Shown here piece after piece: positions 38,226 to 47,894 of a DNA stretch of 64,000 bases. Position 1 is the first letter of the stretch. The number at the start of each line of letters is the position of its first letter. A program made the position numbers and the translations under genes. This stretch comes from Kushneria marisflavi (GTDB taxonomy: Bacteria > Pseudomonadota > Gammaproteobacteria > Pseudomonadales > Halomonadaceae), in assembly GCF_002157205.1 (NCBI RefSeq), contig NZ_CP021358.1, positions 2,914,001 through 2,978,000 on the forward strand, written 5' to 3'. The notes beneath the pieces were generated by a model, which made no database searches, was not told the DNA's origin, and saw only the letters and a list, made by a program, of their open reading frames with translations.

Positions 38226-38776
38226 TCAATTCGCTGGTGGTCACCAAACCCCTTCATGCCAATATTTGGTTGGTCATGAGCAAACAGTTTGGTGCTTGCT
38301 GGAACGCAGGCGATGACATCAAGTTTTTTGAAACGGCCTGTTTTCATTGAAAGATGATGTCATCCTTTTTCAAGTTTAGCCGTTTTTCCGAACTAGCTGA
38401 TCAAGTGTTTCATGATTTTTATCTGAAGTACGGGTAGCTCGGGATTGATGTATTCATTCAACAATAAAAAGGAAATTCGTAAAGTCAGCAGAATGTAGTA
38501 AAAAATCATGATGATCTACTTTGGTGCATGTGCGCCCTTTTTTGGTGCTTGAAAAGCGGTTCTGCATAGTTGTATCGCAGCCACCCCTATACATTGTCAT
38601 CGCTCTGACAGCCTTTCTCACAATATCGCGGCTTTTCATTATAAAAAGGCGCCAGAGAACCCGCTGATTGTCGATCGCAACGCTTCGTTGGCAAGCAGGG
38701 GTAGAGATGACAACCCGCCATGAATCATGTGCGGGATTTTGTCATTGATGTCGATCTCATCAAGGGACATGAATGC
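38226..38776. promoter_or_regulatory. AT-rich intergenic region before the polysaccharide cluster
   Basis: About 550 bp without a convincing gene, visibly more AT-rich than its left flank. It contains a 9-bp inverted repeat (GATGACATC at 38312-38320, GATGTCATC at 38356-38364, 35-nt loop) followed by CTTTTT. No ops (GGCGGTAG) element of the JUMPstart type was found. It probably holds promoters for the ATP-grasp gene and ends the ybbP transcript. Confidence 0.5.
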
Positions 38777-39724
38777 ATGAGAAAGCTGCGAAGTCTGATC
38801 TATCGGCTTTTCAAGAAATCGCCGGATATCATCTATTTTAATCTGACTTATCTGCGCCTCCATGGTCGCTTTTGTAATTTCAGATCGCCGAAAAGCGTCA
38901 GTGAAAAAATCTTTTATCGAATGCGTTATCCACATCCCAGCTTTTCAACGCTGGCGGACAAGGTAGCAGTACGTGCCTATATCCGTGAGCGTGCCGGCGA
39001 ACAATATCTGGTTCCCTTTGTCGGGGTTTACGACACGATCACGGAGCGTGAACTGAACCGGATTCAGGAACCCTTTGTCATCAAGGCCAACCATAGTGCC
39101 GGTCAGGTAAAGGTGGTCAAAAAGCCCTGGCACACGGACATGTTTGAGCTGGCCCGCGAGGCCAATCAGTGGCTGCACTATGATTACGCAAGCCTGCACC
39201 GCGAAAAGCATTATCGTGCCATCAAGCCGCAACTGGTCATTGAAAAGGCACTGCTGATCGATGGTGAGGTTCCGGCGGACTACAAGGTTCTGGTGCTGAA
39301 TAACGGGCAGGAGCAGGATATCTATATCCAGCTGATTGCCGGTCGCTTTACCGATATTCGCTGTCAGTTCTTTACCGAAGACTGGAAGATTGCGCCCTTT
39401 AACCGCCGTGGCTACAAGCCTTTGCAGGGCGAAGAGCTGGAGGCGCCGGAATGTCTCAATGAAATGATTCAGGTGGCCAAAGCGCTTTCAGAACCCTTCA
39501 GCTTCTGTCGCGTGGATTTCTTTGTGGTTGGCGGCCGCTGTTACGTAGGAGAGTTGACTTTTACGCCTGTTGCCGGCGAATTCGTTCTGGACCCGACCAG
39601 TGCCGATATCGAACTGGGTGAAAAAATCGCATTTCCGGAAAATATCGATCTGAGCCAACCGCCCAGGCAGTCTCCCAAGACCACAAAACGTGCTCCTGTC
39701 GCCGAAAGTGCTCGGGCCTGGTGA
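38777..39724 (+). CDS. ATP-grasp protein, TupA-like (polysaccharide biosynthesis)
   Basis: A 315-residue protein. The TupA-like ATP-grasp pattern is seen as SVSEKIFYRMRYP, DKVAVRAYIRERAG, PFVIKANHSAG and YKVLVLNNGQ, ending with FCRVDFFVVGGRCYVGELTFTPVAG (read in parts), where Asp and Glu bind Mg-ATP. ATG 38777 is favoured by AAGGGA; an upstream ATG at 38720 gives 19 extra residues. TupA-like enzymes are thought to join acidic or amino groups to capsular or teichuronic-type glycans. The partner is unknown. Confidence 0.85.
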   Translation: MRKLRSLIYRLFKKSPDIIYFNLTYLRLHGRFCNFRSPKSVSEKIFYRMRYPHPSFSTLADKVAVRAYIRERAGEQYLVPFVGVYDTITERELNRIQEPFVIKANHSAGQVKVVKKPWHTDMFELAREANQWLHYDYASLHREKHYRAIKPQLVIEKALLIDGEVPADYKVLVLNNGQEQDIYIQLIAGRFTDIRCQFFTEDWKIAPFNRRGYKPLQGEELEAPECLNEMIQVAKALSEPFSFCRVDFFVVGGRCYVGELTFTPVAGEFVLDPTSADIELGEKIAFPENIDLSQPPRQSPKTTKRAPVAESARAW

Positions 39725-39760
39725 TTTGGGCTGACAAAAAATTGAGCTGACAGAAACAGG

Positions 39761-39788
39761 AACGGCAGCCTGAGGGCTGCCGTTTTTT
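39761..39788. terminator. Bidirectional terminator
   Basis: AACGGCAGCC (39761-39770), loop TGAG, GGCTGCCGTT (39775-39784), then TTTT. Lies between the ATP-grasp gene and the convergent ligase gene. Confidence 0.92.
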
Positions 39789-39793
39789 ATGGT

Positions 39794-41197
39794 CTACCGA
39801 TACAGGCTGTCTGATGACGGCTGGATATGACGAGCAAGGCGTCGGCGCATGCCAAAGGTATAGGCCATGCCCCCCACGGCGCCGATCCAGTACACCCCGG
39901 TGCGATAATTCACGTAGCTTTCAAACAGGTTCACGATAAACCAGAACACAAAAAACAGGGCAACAAAGACGGCCATGTCGTTTGGCATGTCGCCGCGTCG
40001 CCAGCTTTTCCAGGCCGACAGGCCGACCGTGATGGTCAGCGCGATCCAGACTGCCAGCCCCAGCACGCCATTGGCAATCAGCAGGGACATCATGCTGTTG
40101 TGAAAATGGCGCAGATTGTATGTGTCGGCAATCGCACCCAACGTGGTATCGCCTACCGGGTTGGTGCTTTGAAGCAGAAGCGGAATGTGGCTCTTGGGGC
40201 CCCAGCCGAACCAGGGTTGCTCAGCGACCAGCTGCAAACCATAGTGCCAGGCATGAATGCGAAAGCCGATGCTTGAGAAGGGGACGTTGCGGAGATCGCC
40301 CTGTAGCACTTCGAGAATGACATCATGTTCCTTGAACACCCTTGCCGCGACCTGATCGCCATATAGCGCGCCCAGTGTCACGGCAAGGACCGCAAGCACA
40401 ATACTCGACAGCAGGATCTGTCTAAGCATGCGACGCGACTGGATATGCCCCCGCAGGATCATGACCACAAGACCTGCCATTGCCAGCAGGGCCACGACAA
40501 TCACGCCCAGCCAGCTGGCACGGGTCATGGTAATGGCCCATGCAAACAGGGAAAGCAGCGCCACTGCGGCAAACCCCAGTCTGGCCAGCCATTTCAAAAC
40601 CAGCTGATAGCCAGCGCTTTCCTGAAAGAAACGCCAGACAAAGCAGGCCTGTGCGATCAGGATGCCACCCGCGCAGACGCCGGCATGCTGCCAGTTCTTG
40701 AAGCCCAGCGTGGGTCGTTTACCTTCCTGTACGAATCTGAGCAGCGTCTCCATGTCCTGACCGGTGAAGATGGCGCCCAGTACCATACCCAGTATCAGGG
40801 CGGTCAGAGTCCACAGGGCAATTCGAGGATTACCGGCCATGAACCAGGCAATCGGCAGGATCATGAAGACCTTGGAGAGCTGGCGCATGGAGCGCACTTC
40901 ATCGCGTGCATACTCGGGAAACATCTGAATCGCTGCCGGGAGGGTTACCAGTTGAAGTGCCAACCAAAGGGCCAGCAGTATCCACAGAGGGTCACTAAAG
41001 GCGCGAGCTCTTCCCGGTTGTGACAGGAGCGCCACGAGATATAACGGCACCAAAAGCGATTCGAAGGCTCGAGTCACTTCCAGATTCAAAACCCAGGTGA
41101 ACATATACAGCAACAGGGCAACAACACCGATGCGGTGGCACCAGCGAGTGGCGGCATTGTGATTCCATGCCGGTACGGGGGGGAGGGACGCAATCAT
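39794..41197 (-). CDS. O-antigen ligase/polymerase-like membrane protein
   Basis: A 467-residue protein with about eleven TM helices. The Wzy_C/WaaL region has GFKNWQHAGVCAGG early and a large periplasmic loop with FRIHAWHYGLQLVAEQPWFGWGP and HFHNSMMSLLIANG, where the conserved Arg and His match the O-antigen ligase family. It could ligate O-antigen or capsule to lipid A core or polymerise repeat units in the periplasm; which is not resolvable. It is upstream of and divergent from glyA. Confidence 0.88.
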   Translation of the reverse strand: MIASLPPVPAWNHNAATRWCHRIGVVALLLYMFTWVLNLEVTRAFESLLVPLYLVALLSQPGRARAFSDPLWILLALWLALQLVTLPAAIQMFPEYARDEVRSMRQLSKVFMILPIAWFMAGNPRIALWTLTALILGMVLGAIFTGQDMETLLRFVQEGKRPTLGFKNWQHAGVCAGGILIAQACFVWRFFQESAGYQLVLKWLARLGFAAVALLSLFAWAITMTRASWLGVIVVALLAMAGLVVMILRGHIQSRRMLRQILLSSIVLAVLAVTLGALYGDQVAARVFKEHDVILEVLQGDLRNVPFSSIGFRIHAWHYGLQLVAEQPWFGWGPKSHIPLLLQSTNPVGDTTLGAIADTYNLRHFHNSMMSLLIANGVLGLAVWIALTITVGLSAWKSWRRGDMPNDMAVFVALFFVFWFIVNLFESYVNYRTGVYWIGAVGGMAYTFGMRRRLARHIQPSSDSLYR

Positions 41198-41437
41198 GAG
41201 TCAACGGTCGGCATAAGAGAAGAAGAAAGCGATGTAGCCGGAATGCTACGGTAAAACGCCCGGATTGACTAACCGCTTTAAGCTCAATGCTGGTGAGTGT
41301 CGTGGTCAGGATAGACGGGGCCGCGTTTCAAGTGAAAGGCCCAAAAGCGTTGTGTATGATGGCGGGCAATGTCTTTTCTTCACGCGCCTGTCCAGCCCGT
41401 CCGGTGCGTTTTTACTCTTCTGGTATCGAGGAAGTTC

Positions 41438-42700
41438 ATGTTCACACGCGATATGACCATTGCCGGCTATGACGATGCACTCTGGCAGGCCATGCAACAG
41501 GAAAACGGCCGCCAGGAAGATCACATCGAGCTGATCGCCTCGGAAAACTACACCAGCCCGCGCGTCATGATCGCCCAGGGCTCTCAGCTGACCAACAAGT
41601 ATGCCGAAGGCTACCCCGGCAAGCGCTATTACGGCGGTTGTGAATTTGTTGACGTGGTTGAAGAGCTGGCCATCTCCCGTGCCTGCGAACTGTTTGGCTG
41701 TGACTACGCCAATGTTCAGCCGCATGCTGGTTCTCAGGCCAACAGCGCCGTCTTCCAGGCGCTGGTCAAGCCGGGCGACACCATCCTGGGTATGAGTCTG
41801 GATGCCGGTGGTCACCTGACCCATGGCGCCAAACCCAACTTTTCCGGCAAGCACTACAACGCCGTGCAGTACGGACTCAACGACAAGGGCCTGATCGACT
41901 ACGACGAAGTCGCGCGTCTGGCTCGTGAACACCAGCCGAAAATGATCATTGCCGGCTTCTCGGCTTATTCACAGATCATCGACTGGGCACGGTTCCGCGA
42001 GATTGCAGACGAAGTGGGCGCCTGGTTTTTTGTCGACATGGCCCACATCGCCGGTCTGGTGGCGGCAGGTGAATACCCCAGCCCGCTCAAGCACGCCCAT
42101 GTGGTCACGACCACCACGCACAAAACGCTTCGTGGTCCGCGTAGCGGCCTGATCCTTTCCGCGTCCGGTGATGCTGATCTCTACAAGAAGCTAAACTCGG
42201 CCGTGTTCCCGGGCGGACAGGGTGGCCCGTTGATGCATGCCATCGCTGCCAAGGCTGTCTGCTTTAAGGAAGCGCTGGAACCCGAGTTCAAGGCCTACCA
42301 GCAGCAGGTTGTCAAGAACGCCAGGGTGATGGCCGGTGTCTTCATGGAGCGCGGCTTTGACGTGGTCTCCGGTGGTACGGAAGATCACCTGTTCCTTCTC
42401 TCGCTGGTCAAACAGGGCCTGACCGGCAAGGACGCGGACGCCGCTCTGGGTCGTGCTCACATCACGGTCAACAAGAACGCCGTCCCAGGTGACCCGCAAA
42501 GCCCGTTCGTGACTTCCGGCCTGCGTATCGGTACCCCTGCCGTGACCACGCGTGGCTTCAAGGAAGACGAATGTCGCGAGCTGGCCGGCTGGATCTGCGA
42601 TATCCTTGATGCCATGCAAAAGGGTGACAGCGCTGATGCAGAAGAGACGGTGAAGAACCAGGTTGCCTGTGTTTGTGAAAGGCTGCCTGTTTACTCCTGA
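41438..42700 (+). CDS. glyA: Serine hydroxymethyltransferase
   Basis: A 420-residue PLP enzyme. The PLP Lys is in [16 protein letters not shown], and the N-terminal [19 protein letters not shown] is diagnostic (read in parts). ATG 41438 follows GAGGAAG; the open upstream extension to 41369 is not conserved. It interconverts serine and glycine and supplies one-carbon units. A housekeeping gene inside a polysaccharide region, possibly a border of the inserted island. Confidence 0.97.
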   Translation: MFTRDMTIAGYDDALWQAMQQENGRQEDHIELIASENYTSPRVMIAQGSQLTNKYAEGYPGKRYYGGCEFVDVVEELAISRACELFGCDYANVQPHAGSQANSAVFQALVKPGDTILGMSLDAGGHLTHGAKPNFSGKHYNAVQYGLNDKGLIDYDEVARLAREHQPKMIIAGFSAYSQIIDWARFREIADEVGAWFFVDMAHIAGLVAAGEYPSPLKHAHVVTTTTHKTLRGPRSGLILSASGDADLYKKLNSAVFPGGQGGPLMHAIAAKAVCFKEALEPEFKAYQQQVVKNARVMAGVFMERGFDVVSGGTEDHLFLLSLVKQGLTGKDADAALGRAHITVNKNAVPGDPQSPFVTSGLRIGTPAVTTRGFKEDECRELAGWICDILDAMQKGDSADAEETVKNQVACVCERLPVYS

Positions 42701-42741
42701 AGTCCTGTTTGTATAAACTTCAGATATTCGCACCGCATTCG

Positions 42742-42767
42742 AACCGCACCCCAAGGTGCGGTTTTTT
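42742..42767 (+). terminator. Intrinsic terminator after glyA
   Basis: AACCGCACC (42742-42750), loop CCAA, GGTGCGGTT (42755-42763) and a T-run. Strong. Confidence 0.92.
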
Positions 42768-42996
42768 GTTGCAGGAATTCGGAAAATAACTGCTCGGATC
42801 AAATCTATAAAAGCAGATGTTGGCAGTATTACCCATGAGATGGTTAGTGCAGAGAGTGATGCGGCTACTGAAATTTATTCAGCGAATGCTGCATAGGAAA
42901 TAATAAGTCACGTATTTGAAGTGTCATTTTTATAAAGCATTAGAAAGGTTTTTAAAACTCGTACTTTAGGAGTTTACTGCGAAGAGGTTTAAAGGT

Positions 42997-43749
42997 TTGA
43001 AAACGCATTTTCAGAAGCTTTTCTACATTGTTTTGTTCTTCTTTAAATCCCCTAAAGGACTTTATTTTTGGGGATGTTTTTTCCTTGCCAGTTCAAAGGT
43101 GCTGCAAACAATCGCTTTTTTCCTGCCTATCAAAGTATTGATCATGCTCGGCTCGGAAAAGATGCCGAAATACCTTTCTCCATTTAGCGAGTACATGAAT
43201 TATAATGATGTTCTAGTATTTTTAATTGCAATAGTGCCCGTGGTATACGTTATGCATCTTGCATTTGGTATTTTTTTTCGACTATTGATTGACAAGGATG
43301 TCGCTCGTTTTACACAAAAAGAGTATCACGTGGATGGGTATGGAAATGCTAACCTCGGCAAGCTCAAAAGACTGCACAATCATACATCAAAAGCCTTTTC
43401 GGACATCATCGTCTTTTTACTGACCAGTGTTATATTGCTGTTGATTAATCCAATTTTAACGCTGGCCATATGGGTAGTAACCCTTTTGAACCTGAGCCTT
43501 TTTGTGAAAAAGGCCTTTTACGTTCATGACGATACTCGGATTACCATTTTGAAGCTTCATAAGCGACAGTTTGTCGAATATATCGCATCAAGTAATTACC
43601 TGATCGTTTTTGCGCTACTGGTTGTGCAAATGTATCTGGTGTCTGGTGAAATATATGGGGCAATTTTAGCTTTGCTTTTATCACGACAATTGTTTCAAGC
43701 TGTTCAAAGATTCTCAATAGAAAATATTTACTTCAGCAAACTGATATAG
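42997..43749 (+). CDS. ABC-exporter-like membrane domain protein without ATPase domain
   Basis: A 250-residue protein with six predicted TM helices: about residues 20-45 (FWGCFFLASSKVLQTIAFFL), 70-95, 135-165 as a pair (VFLLTSVILLLINPILTLAIW), and 200-230. The spacing and the KAFSDIIVFLLTS segment resemble the transmembrane half of type I ABC exporters, but there is no Walker A, signature or Walker B, and no ATPase gene in the cluster. It starts with TTG 42997 (AGAGG upstream). It is the first gene of the AT-rich cluster. It may work with an ATPase encoded elsewhere, or be a relic; a glycan-transfer scaffold is another option. Confidence 0.65.
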   Translation: MKTHFQKLFYIVLFFFKSPKGLYFWGCFFLASSKVLQTIAFFLPIKVLIMLGSEKMPKYLSPFSEYMNYNDVLVFLIAIVPVVYVMHLAFGIFFRLLIDKDVARFTQKEYHVDGYGNANLGKLKRLHNHTSKAFSDIIVFLLTSVILLLINPILTLAIWVVTLLNLSLFVKKAFYVHDDTRITILKLHKRQFVEYIASSNYLIVFALLVVQMYLVSGEIYGAILALLLSRQLFQAVQRFSIENIYFSKLI

Positions 43750-43758
43750 AGGTTGGTC

Positions 43759-46413
43759 ATGCTGCAAAAAAGTTATAGTAATTTTATTAAAAACAAAAGA
43801 AAAAGAAAGAGGGGTGAAAAGTTAAAAAACTATTTTAACAGTGAGCAAGTATATGACGAGGTTTGTAAGGGAAAAAAAAGAATAGCTCCTAAAGGTTTTT
43901 CGGTTAGTATTATTATAGCAATGTATAACTCAGAAGAAGATATAGACGTTTGTTTGACATCTTTAGTTAATCAAACCATTGAGTTCAAGCAGTGCATAGA
44001 AGTAATACTTGTTGATGATGGGTCCACAGATTCCACTCAAAAGAAATGTGAAAAGTGGGTGTGTGAGTACCCAGAAAATATTTTTTATTATAAGCAGAGT
44101 AATCAAGGAGTTGCTGGAGCTAGGAATTTTGGCATTGATAAAGCCACCAAGGAATGGCTAAGTTTTATAGATTCAGATGACTTTGTTAATGGAAAATATT
44201 TTGAGGAGATATGCGCCCTTTTAAATAAGCATGTTGAGAATCAACCTGATATTATTTCTTGTAATGTGCTGGTCTTTAAAGATGGAAAGGATGAAATTTC
44301 AGCCTCTCATCCATTGAACTATAAATACCGTGAGGGCGGTATGATAGTTAACATAGATCACTGCTCAAGTCATGCAGTTCAACTGTTCGCTAATTCATGC
44401 CTTGTAAAAAACAATGTGGTAAAAAATAACAATATAATTTTTCCAGATATAAAGCCTAGTTTTGAAGATGGTTATTTTATCAATCATTATATGTTGGTGA
44501 GTAACAAATTAATGATTTTGTCTCCGCGTTCAAAATATTTTTATAGGAAGAAAGAAAATAGTCAGTCATTGATATCCACATCGTGGGATAAGAAAGAGAG
44601 GTATAATGAGCAAATAAAAGGTTATTTGAGCCTGTGCAAATTGGCTATGAAGCTTCAGGGAAGCGTTCCTGATCGAATTCAAAAAGTAGTTGCATACGAC
44701 TTGATGTGGCATTTTAAACATTCGGTTGGAAACGAAAAAAAGATATCTTTTTTGAGTGATGAGGATAAATACCAGTACAAGCTTCTTTTGAAAGAGGCTT
44801 TTAAGTATGTAAATCAAGAAAACATAAGGTTTATTGAAAGATTCAATTTTGGTCTGTTTTATGAATATGGGATCTATAATTTTGCGTTTAGCGAGATTGA
44901 TGCTAGCGAAATAAATATTTTAGATGTTGATGGCCAGCAAAATGTTAAGTATAGATACTTTACTAATGAAAAAGATTTTAAGATTTATCCTGTAGTCTTA
45001 GGTCAAAAGTTAGTGCCTGTTCATGAAAAGATAAAACAATCCAACTTCTTGGGAGAGGTTTTCGCTTTCGAACATATTGCCTGGGTTAATGTGGGTGATA
45101 GAGATTATATTTCATTTGAGGATTCTAATAAAAAAGTAAAGCCTGTAAAAATTGGAAGAAACCCTAATTCAAAAAAAATGGATGGAGTTTTTTGTAATCA
45201 AATAAAAAGATTTTATAGAAAAAATAAAATAAACGATAAAGCTTTTGAAGTTAGCAAGAAGTTTTATAGGAAAGCTTCGTCTACTTTTTTGAGCCAAAAG
45301 TTCGATAGCTGCTGGCTATTTATGGATAGAGATACTCAAGCAGATGACAATGCCGAATACTTCTATGAGTTCGTTAGTAAAAATAAGCAAGAAAATATAT
45401 GGTTTGTTTTAAGAAAAAATTCTTTTGATTGGAAAAGGTTAAAGGAAAAAGGATTCAAGCTAATAGAGTATGGATCGATAAGTCATAAGCTTGCGCTGCT
45501 TAAATGTGAATTCCTGATTTCGTCTCATGCCGACGAGTATATTATTAATGTAATGCCGCAAAAATTTTACAAAGATATTTTAAAGTATAAATTCATTTTT
45601 TTGCAGCACGGCGTTATTAAGCATGACATGTCTTCATGGCTAAACAATAAAAATATAAGCTTGTTTGTTACTTCTACAGCAGATGAGTTTTGTTCAATAG
45701 CAGGTGATTTCAATTCATATAATTTCACAAAAAAAGAAGTTGCTCTTACAGGTTTGCCTAGGCATGATTGCCTTTACAAGAAGAAGAAAAGAGATGATAA
45801 GAGTAGAATTGTTATTATGCCCACATGGCGTAAAGGGATTGTTGGTAAAACTATAGGTTTAACTAATGAGCGGCATTATAATAATGATTTTATCAATACT
45901 GAGTATTTTTGCGAATGGAACAAATTTTTTAAGTCCGAGTTCCTGAAAAAAATGGCTTTTCAAGATATTGAAGTTATTTTATTTATGCATGCCAATATAG
46001 AACCTTATGTCGCTGAGTTTGACACGTCAAATGTCAAAGTTCTGCGTCATGGTGACGTTGACAGTATGCAAGACTTGTTTGTAGATTCAGATTTGATGAT
46101 TACGGATTATTCCTCCGTAGCATTTGAAATGGCTTTTTTACAAAAACCCGTTATTTATTATCAGTTTGATAGGCTTTCCGTTTATAGTGGGGAAAGTCTA
46201 TATGTTGAAGGCTATTTTAATTTTGAAAATCATGGCTTTGGTCCTGTTTTAACTGAGCAAGCCCAATTGGAGGAGAGTGTTGCGAACTATCTCGAAAATG
46301 ATTTCAAAATCGATGATAAATATATAGGCAGGATGAAAAAAACATTTCCATACGAAAAGGGAAAAGCTTGTGAAAGAGTATATCAAGAGATCGTTAAAAG
46401 GCGATCGCAATGA
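43759..46413 (+). CDS. Bifunctional GT2 glycosyltransferase / CDP-glycerol glycerophosphotransferase (TagF-like)
   Basis: An 884-residue fusion. The GT2 domain is at about residues 48-300: VSIIIAMYNSEEDIDVCLTSL, EVILVDDGSTDST and the DxD-like SFIDSDDF (read in parts). The C-terminal half (about 515-880) is a CDP-glycerol glycerophosphotransferase: FLQHGVIKHDMSSWL, VALTGLPRHD, IVIMPTWRKG and LMITDYSSVAFEMAFLQKPV. This is the TagF/TagB teichoic acid enzyme family, normally of Gram-positives. ATG 43759 is chosen (AGAGG upstream); TTG 43753 is an alternative. Very AT-rich. It overlaps the next gene by 4 nt. Confidence 0.9.
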   Translation: MLQKSYSNFIKNKRKRKRGEKLKNYFNSEQVYDEVCKGKKRIAPKGFSVSIIIAMYNSEEDIDVCLTSLVNQTIEFKQCIEVILVDDGSTDSTQKKCEKWVCEYPENIFYYKQSNQGVAGARNFGIDKATKEWLSFIDSDDFVNGKYFEEICALLNKHVENQPDIISCNVLVFKDGKDEISASHPLNYKYREGGMIVNIDHCSSHAVQLFANSCLVKNNVVKNNNIIFPDIKPSFEDGYFINHYMLVSNKLMILSPRSKYFYRKKENSQSLISTSWDKKERYNEQIKGYLSLCKLAMKLQGSVPDRIQKVVAYDLMWHFKHSVGNEKKISFLSDEDKYQYKLLLKEAFKYVNQENIRFIERFNFGLFYEYGIYNFAFSEIDASEINILDVDGQQNVKYRYFTNEKDFKIYPVVLGQKLVPVHEKIKQSNFLGEVFAFEHIAWVNVGDRDYISFEDSNKKVKPVKIGRNPNSKKMDGVFCNQIKRFYRKNKINDKAFEVSKKFYRKASSTFLSQKFDSCWLFMDRDTQADDNAEYFYEFVSKNKQENIWFVLRKNSFDWKRLKEKGFKLIEYGSISHKLALLKCEFLISSHADEYIINVMPQKFYKDILKYKFIFLQHGVIKHDMSSWLNNKNISLFVTSTADEFCSIAGDFNSYNFTKKEVALTGLPRHDCLYKKKKRDDKSRIVIMPTWRKGIVGKTIGLTNERHYNNDFINTEYFCEWNKFFKSEFLKKMAFQDIEVILFMHANIEPYVAEFDTSNVKVLRHGDVDSMQDLFVDSDLMITDYSSVAFEMAFLQKPVIYYQFDRLSVYSGESLYVEGYFNFENHGFGPVLTEQAQLEESVANYLENDFKIDDKYIGRMKKTFPYEKGKACERVYQEIVKRRSQ

Positions 46414-47414
46414 TTGCCAGCTTTGAAAATATAAAGATATCTTTTGTTTTTCCATGCAGGGATGCTTCTTCGTGGACAGAGTATTGTACAAAAAAATTGC
46501 AGAAATTAAGGTCTTCCGTATGGGAGGCTATTTTTGTTGATGATCATAGTGACGAAAAAAACTTTGAGTTGCTGAAGTTTCAACTATCTCAATATCAAAC
46601 TCTGCCGGTGCGCTTGGAGCAGTCACCGGGACAGGGGCCAGGCCCTGCTCGTAATACAGGGCTTCGGTTAGCCAAAGGAGAATATATAGCATTTCTCGAC
46701 GTTGATGATGAATGGCAGTTAGAGCGCTTGATTGCCCTTGCTGAAAACTCAACATCTGATGTGGTGATGTATAACCATCAGCGTCGTTATGCCGATGGGT
46801 CTATCAAGATGAATCAGGCTTCGGGCATTCTGGAAGCTGTTAATGGCCATGAAATCAACATTGAAAATATCCATGACCGACAGCGTCTTTTTTATAATTT
46901 CAATGTTTGCTGGAATAAGCTGTGTCGGCGAGAATTTTTGATAGGAAACAACCTTTTTTTTCATGAAGGTATTTATGAGGATATTGACTGGTCTTTTCTG
47001 TGTCTTTCGCTTGCTTCAACGGTTTCCGTAACGAGTGATGTGCTTTACACCTATGTGCAGCACGATGGCTCAGTGCTAAAACAAAATGGTATACAGCATC
47101 TTGCAATAATAGAAGCTTATCATCGAGCTATGGAAAACTCGGTCCGCATGAATGGCCGCTTTCAGGAAGTAATCAAGGATAAGTCAATAAAGCATTTCTT
47201 CGCGGTTTTGCAGTCAAATGCTCGTTTAGCCCCAGAAAATAAAAAAGTATTTTTGAAAAAAATATCCATTTTTGTTCGCACTTGGTTTTCAGCGTCTGAG
47301 TTTTTCAGGTTGCCTACAGTTCCTTTATGGAAAAAGATGGTGGCCTATTTTGATATTTATTGGTTGTGGTCGTTAACTAGAAAAGCTAAAACCCTTAAAT
47401 CAGCATTAAGGTGA
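46410..47414 (+). CDS. GT2-family glycosyltransferase
   Basis: A 334-residue protein. The GT-A fold begins ISFVFPCRDASSWTEYC, with EAIFVDDHSDE, then GPGPARNTGLRLAKGEYIAF and the DxD site LDVDDEW. ICLYEDIDWSFLCLS-like text (GIYEDIDWSF) is the later acidic motif. The C-terminus has basic hydrophobic segments that may peripherally bind the membrane. The ATG overlaps the preceding stop. Likely transfers a sugar onto a lipid-linked glycan; donor unknown. Confidence 0.9.
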   Translation: MIASFENIKISFVFPCRDASSWTEYCTKKLQKLRSSVWEAIFVDDHSDEKNFELLKFQLSQYQTLPVRLEQSPGQGPGPARNTGLRLAKGEYIAFLDVDDEWQLERLIALAENSTSDVVMYNHQRRYADGSIKMNQASGILEAVNGHEINIENIHDRQRLFYNFNVCWNKLCRREFLIGNNLFFHEGIYEDIDWSFLCLSLASTVSVTSDVLYTYVQHDGSVLKQNGIQHLAIIEAYHRAMENSVRMNGRFQEVIKDKSIKHFFAVLQSNARLAPENKKVFLKKISIFVRTWFSASEFFRLPTVPLWKKMVAYFDIYWLWSLTRKAKTLKSALR

Positions 47415-47417
47415 GAT

Positions 47418-47876
47418 ATGAAAACCATAATTACCTATGGCACCTTTGATATGTTTCATATCGGCCATCTTAATCTGCTTGAAACGCTTGCCTCTATGGG
47501 CGGGCGCGTTATTGTCGGTGTGTCTACCGATGAATTTAATGAGAAAAAGGGTAAAAAAGTCCTTATTCCTTATGAGCAAAGAGCCAGAATTGTCAAAAAT
47601 ATAAAGTTCGTTGATGAAGTCATTCCGGAGTTCTCTTGGGAACAAAAGCGTGATGATGTGGTCAAGTATGGGGTAGATATTTTTGCTATCGGTGAAGATT
47701 GGAAAGGTGAGTTCGATTTTTTATCTAATCTTTGTGAAGTTAAATATTTGCCCAGAACCAGAGATATATCAACAACCGAGCTGAAGAAGTCGCTCAAGAA
47801 TTTTTTATCGATTCCGCAGGAAGATTTAATCAGGGCGTTCGAGGTGATAGAATTGCTTAGAAGGGACCTTGAGTAA
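47418..47876 (+). CDS. tagD: Glycerol-3-phosphate cytidylyltransferase (TagD-like)
   Basis: A 152-residue nucleotidyltransferase. HxGH is at FDMFHIGHLNLL (residues about 14-17), and RTRDISTTELK matches the conserved RTxxISTT CTP-binding motif. Family members make CDP-glycerol from CTP and glycerol-3-phosphate, the donor for TagF. The C-terminal 20 residues are extra relative to the 130-residue norm. AAGGTGAG precedes ATG 47418, 3 nt after the previous stop. Confidence 0.92.
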   Translation: MKTIITYGTFDMFHIGHLNLLETLASMGGRVIVGVSTDEFNEKKGKKVLIPYEQRARIVKNIKFVDEVIPEFSWEQKRDDVVKYGVDIFAIGEDWKGEFDFLSNLCEVKYLPRTRDISTTELKKSLKNFLSIPQEDLIRAFEVIELLRRDLE

Positions 47877-47894
47877 TCACCTTTTAGGGCTGCA

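Noticed and set aside
38312..38364. 9-bp inverted repeat followed by CTTTTT as a terminator for ybbP
   Set aside because: The 35-nt loop is too long for a typical intrinsic terminator; kept only as part of the intergenic description.
38226..38776. JUMPstart/ops element before the polysaccharide genes
   Set aside because: No GGCGGTAG or close variant was found.
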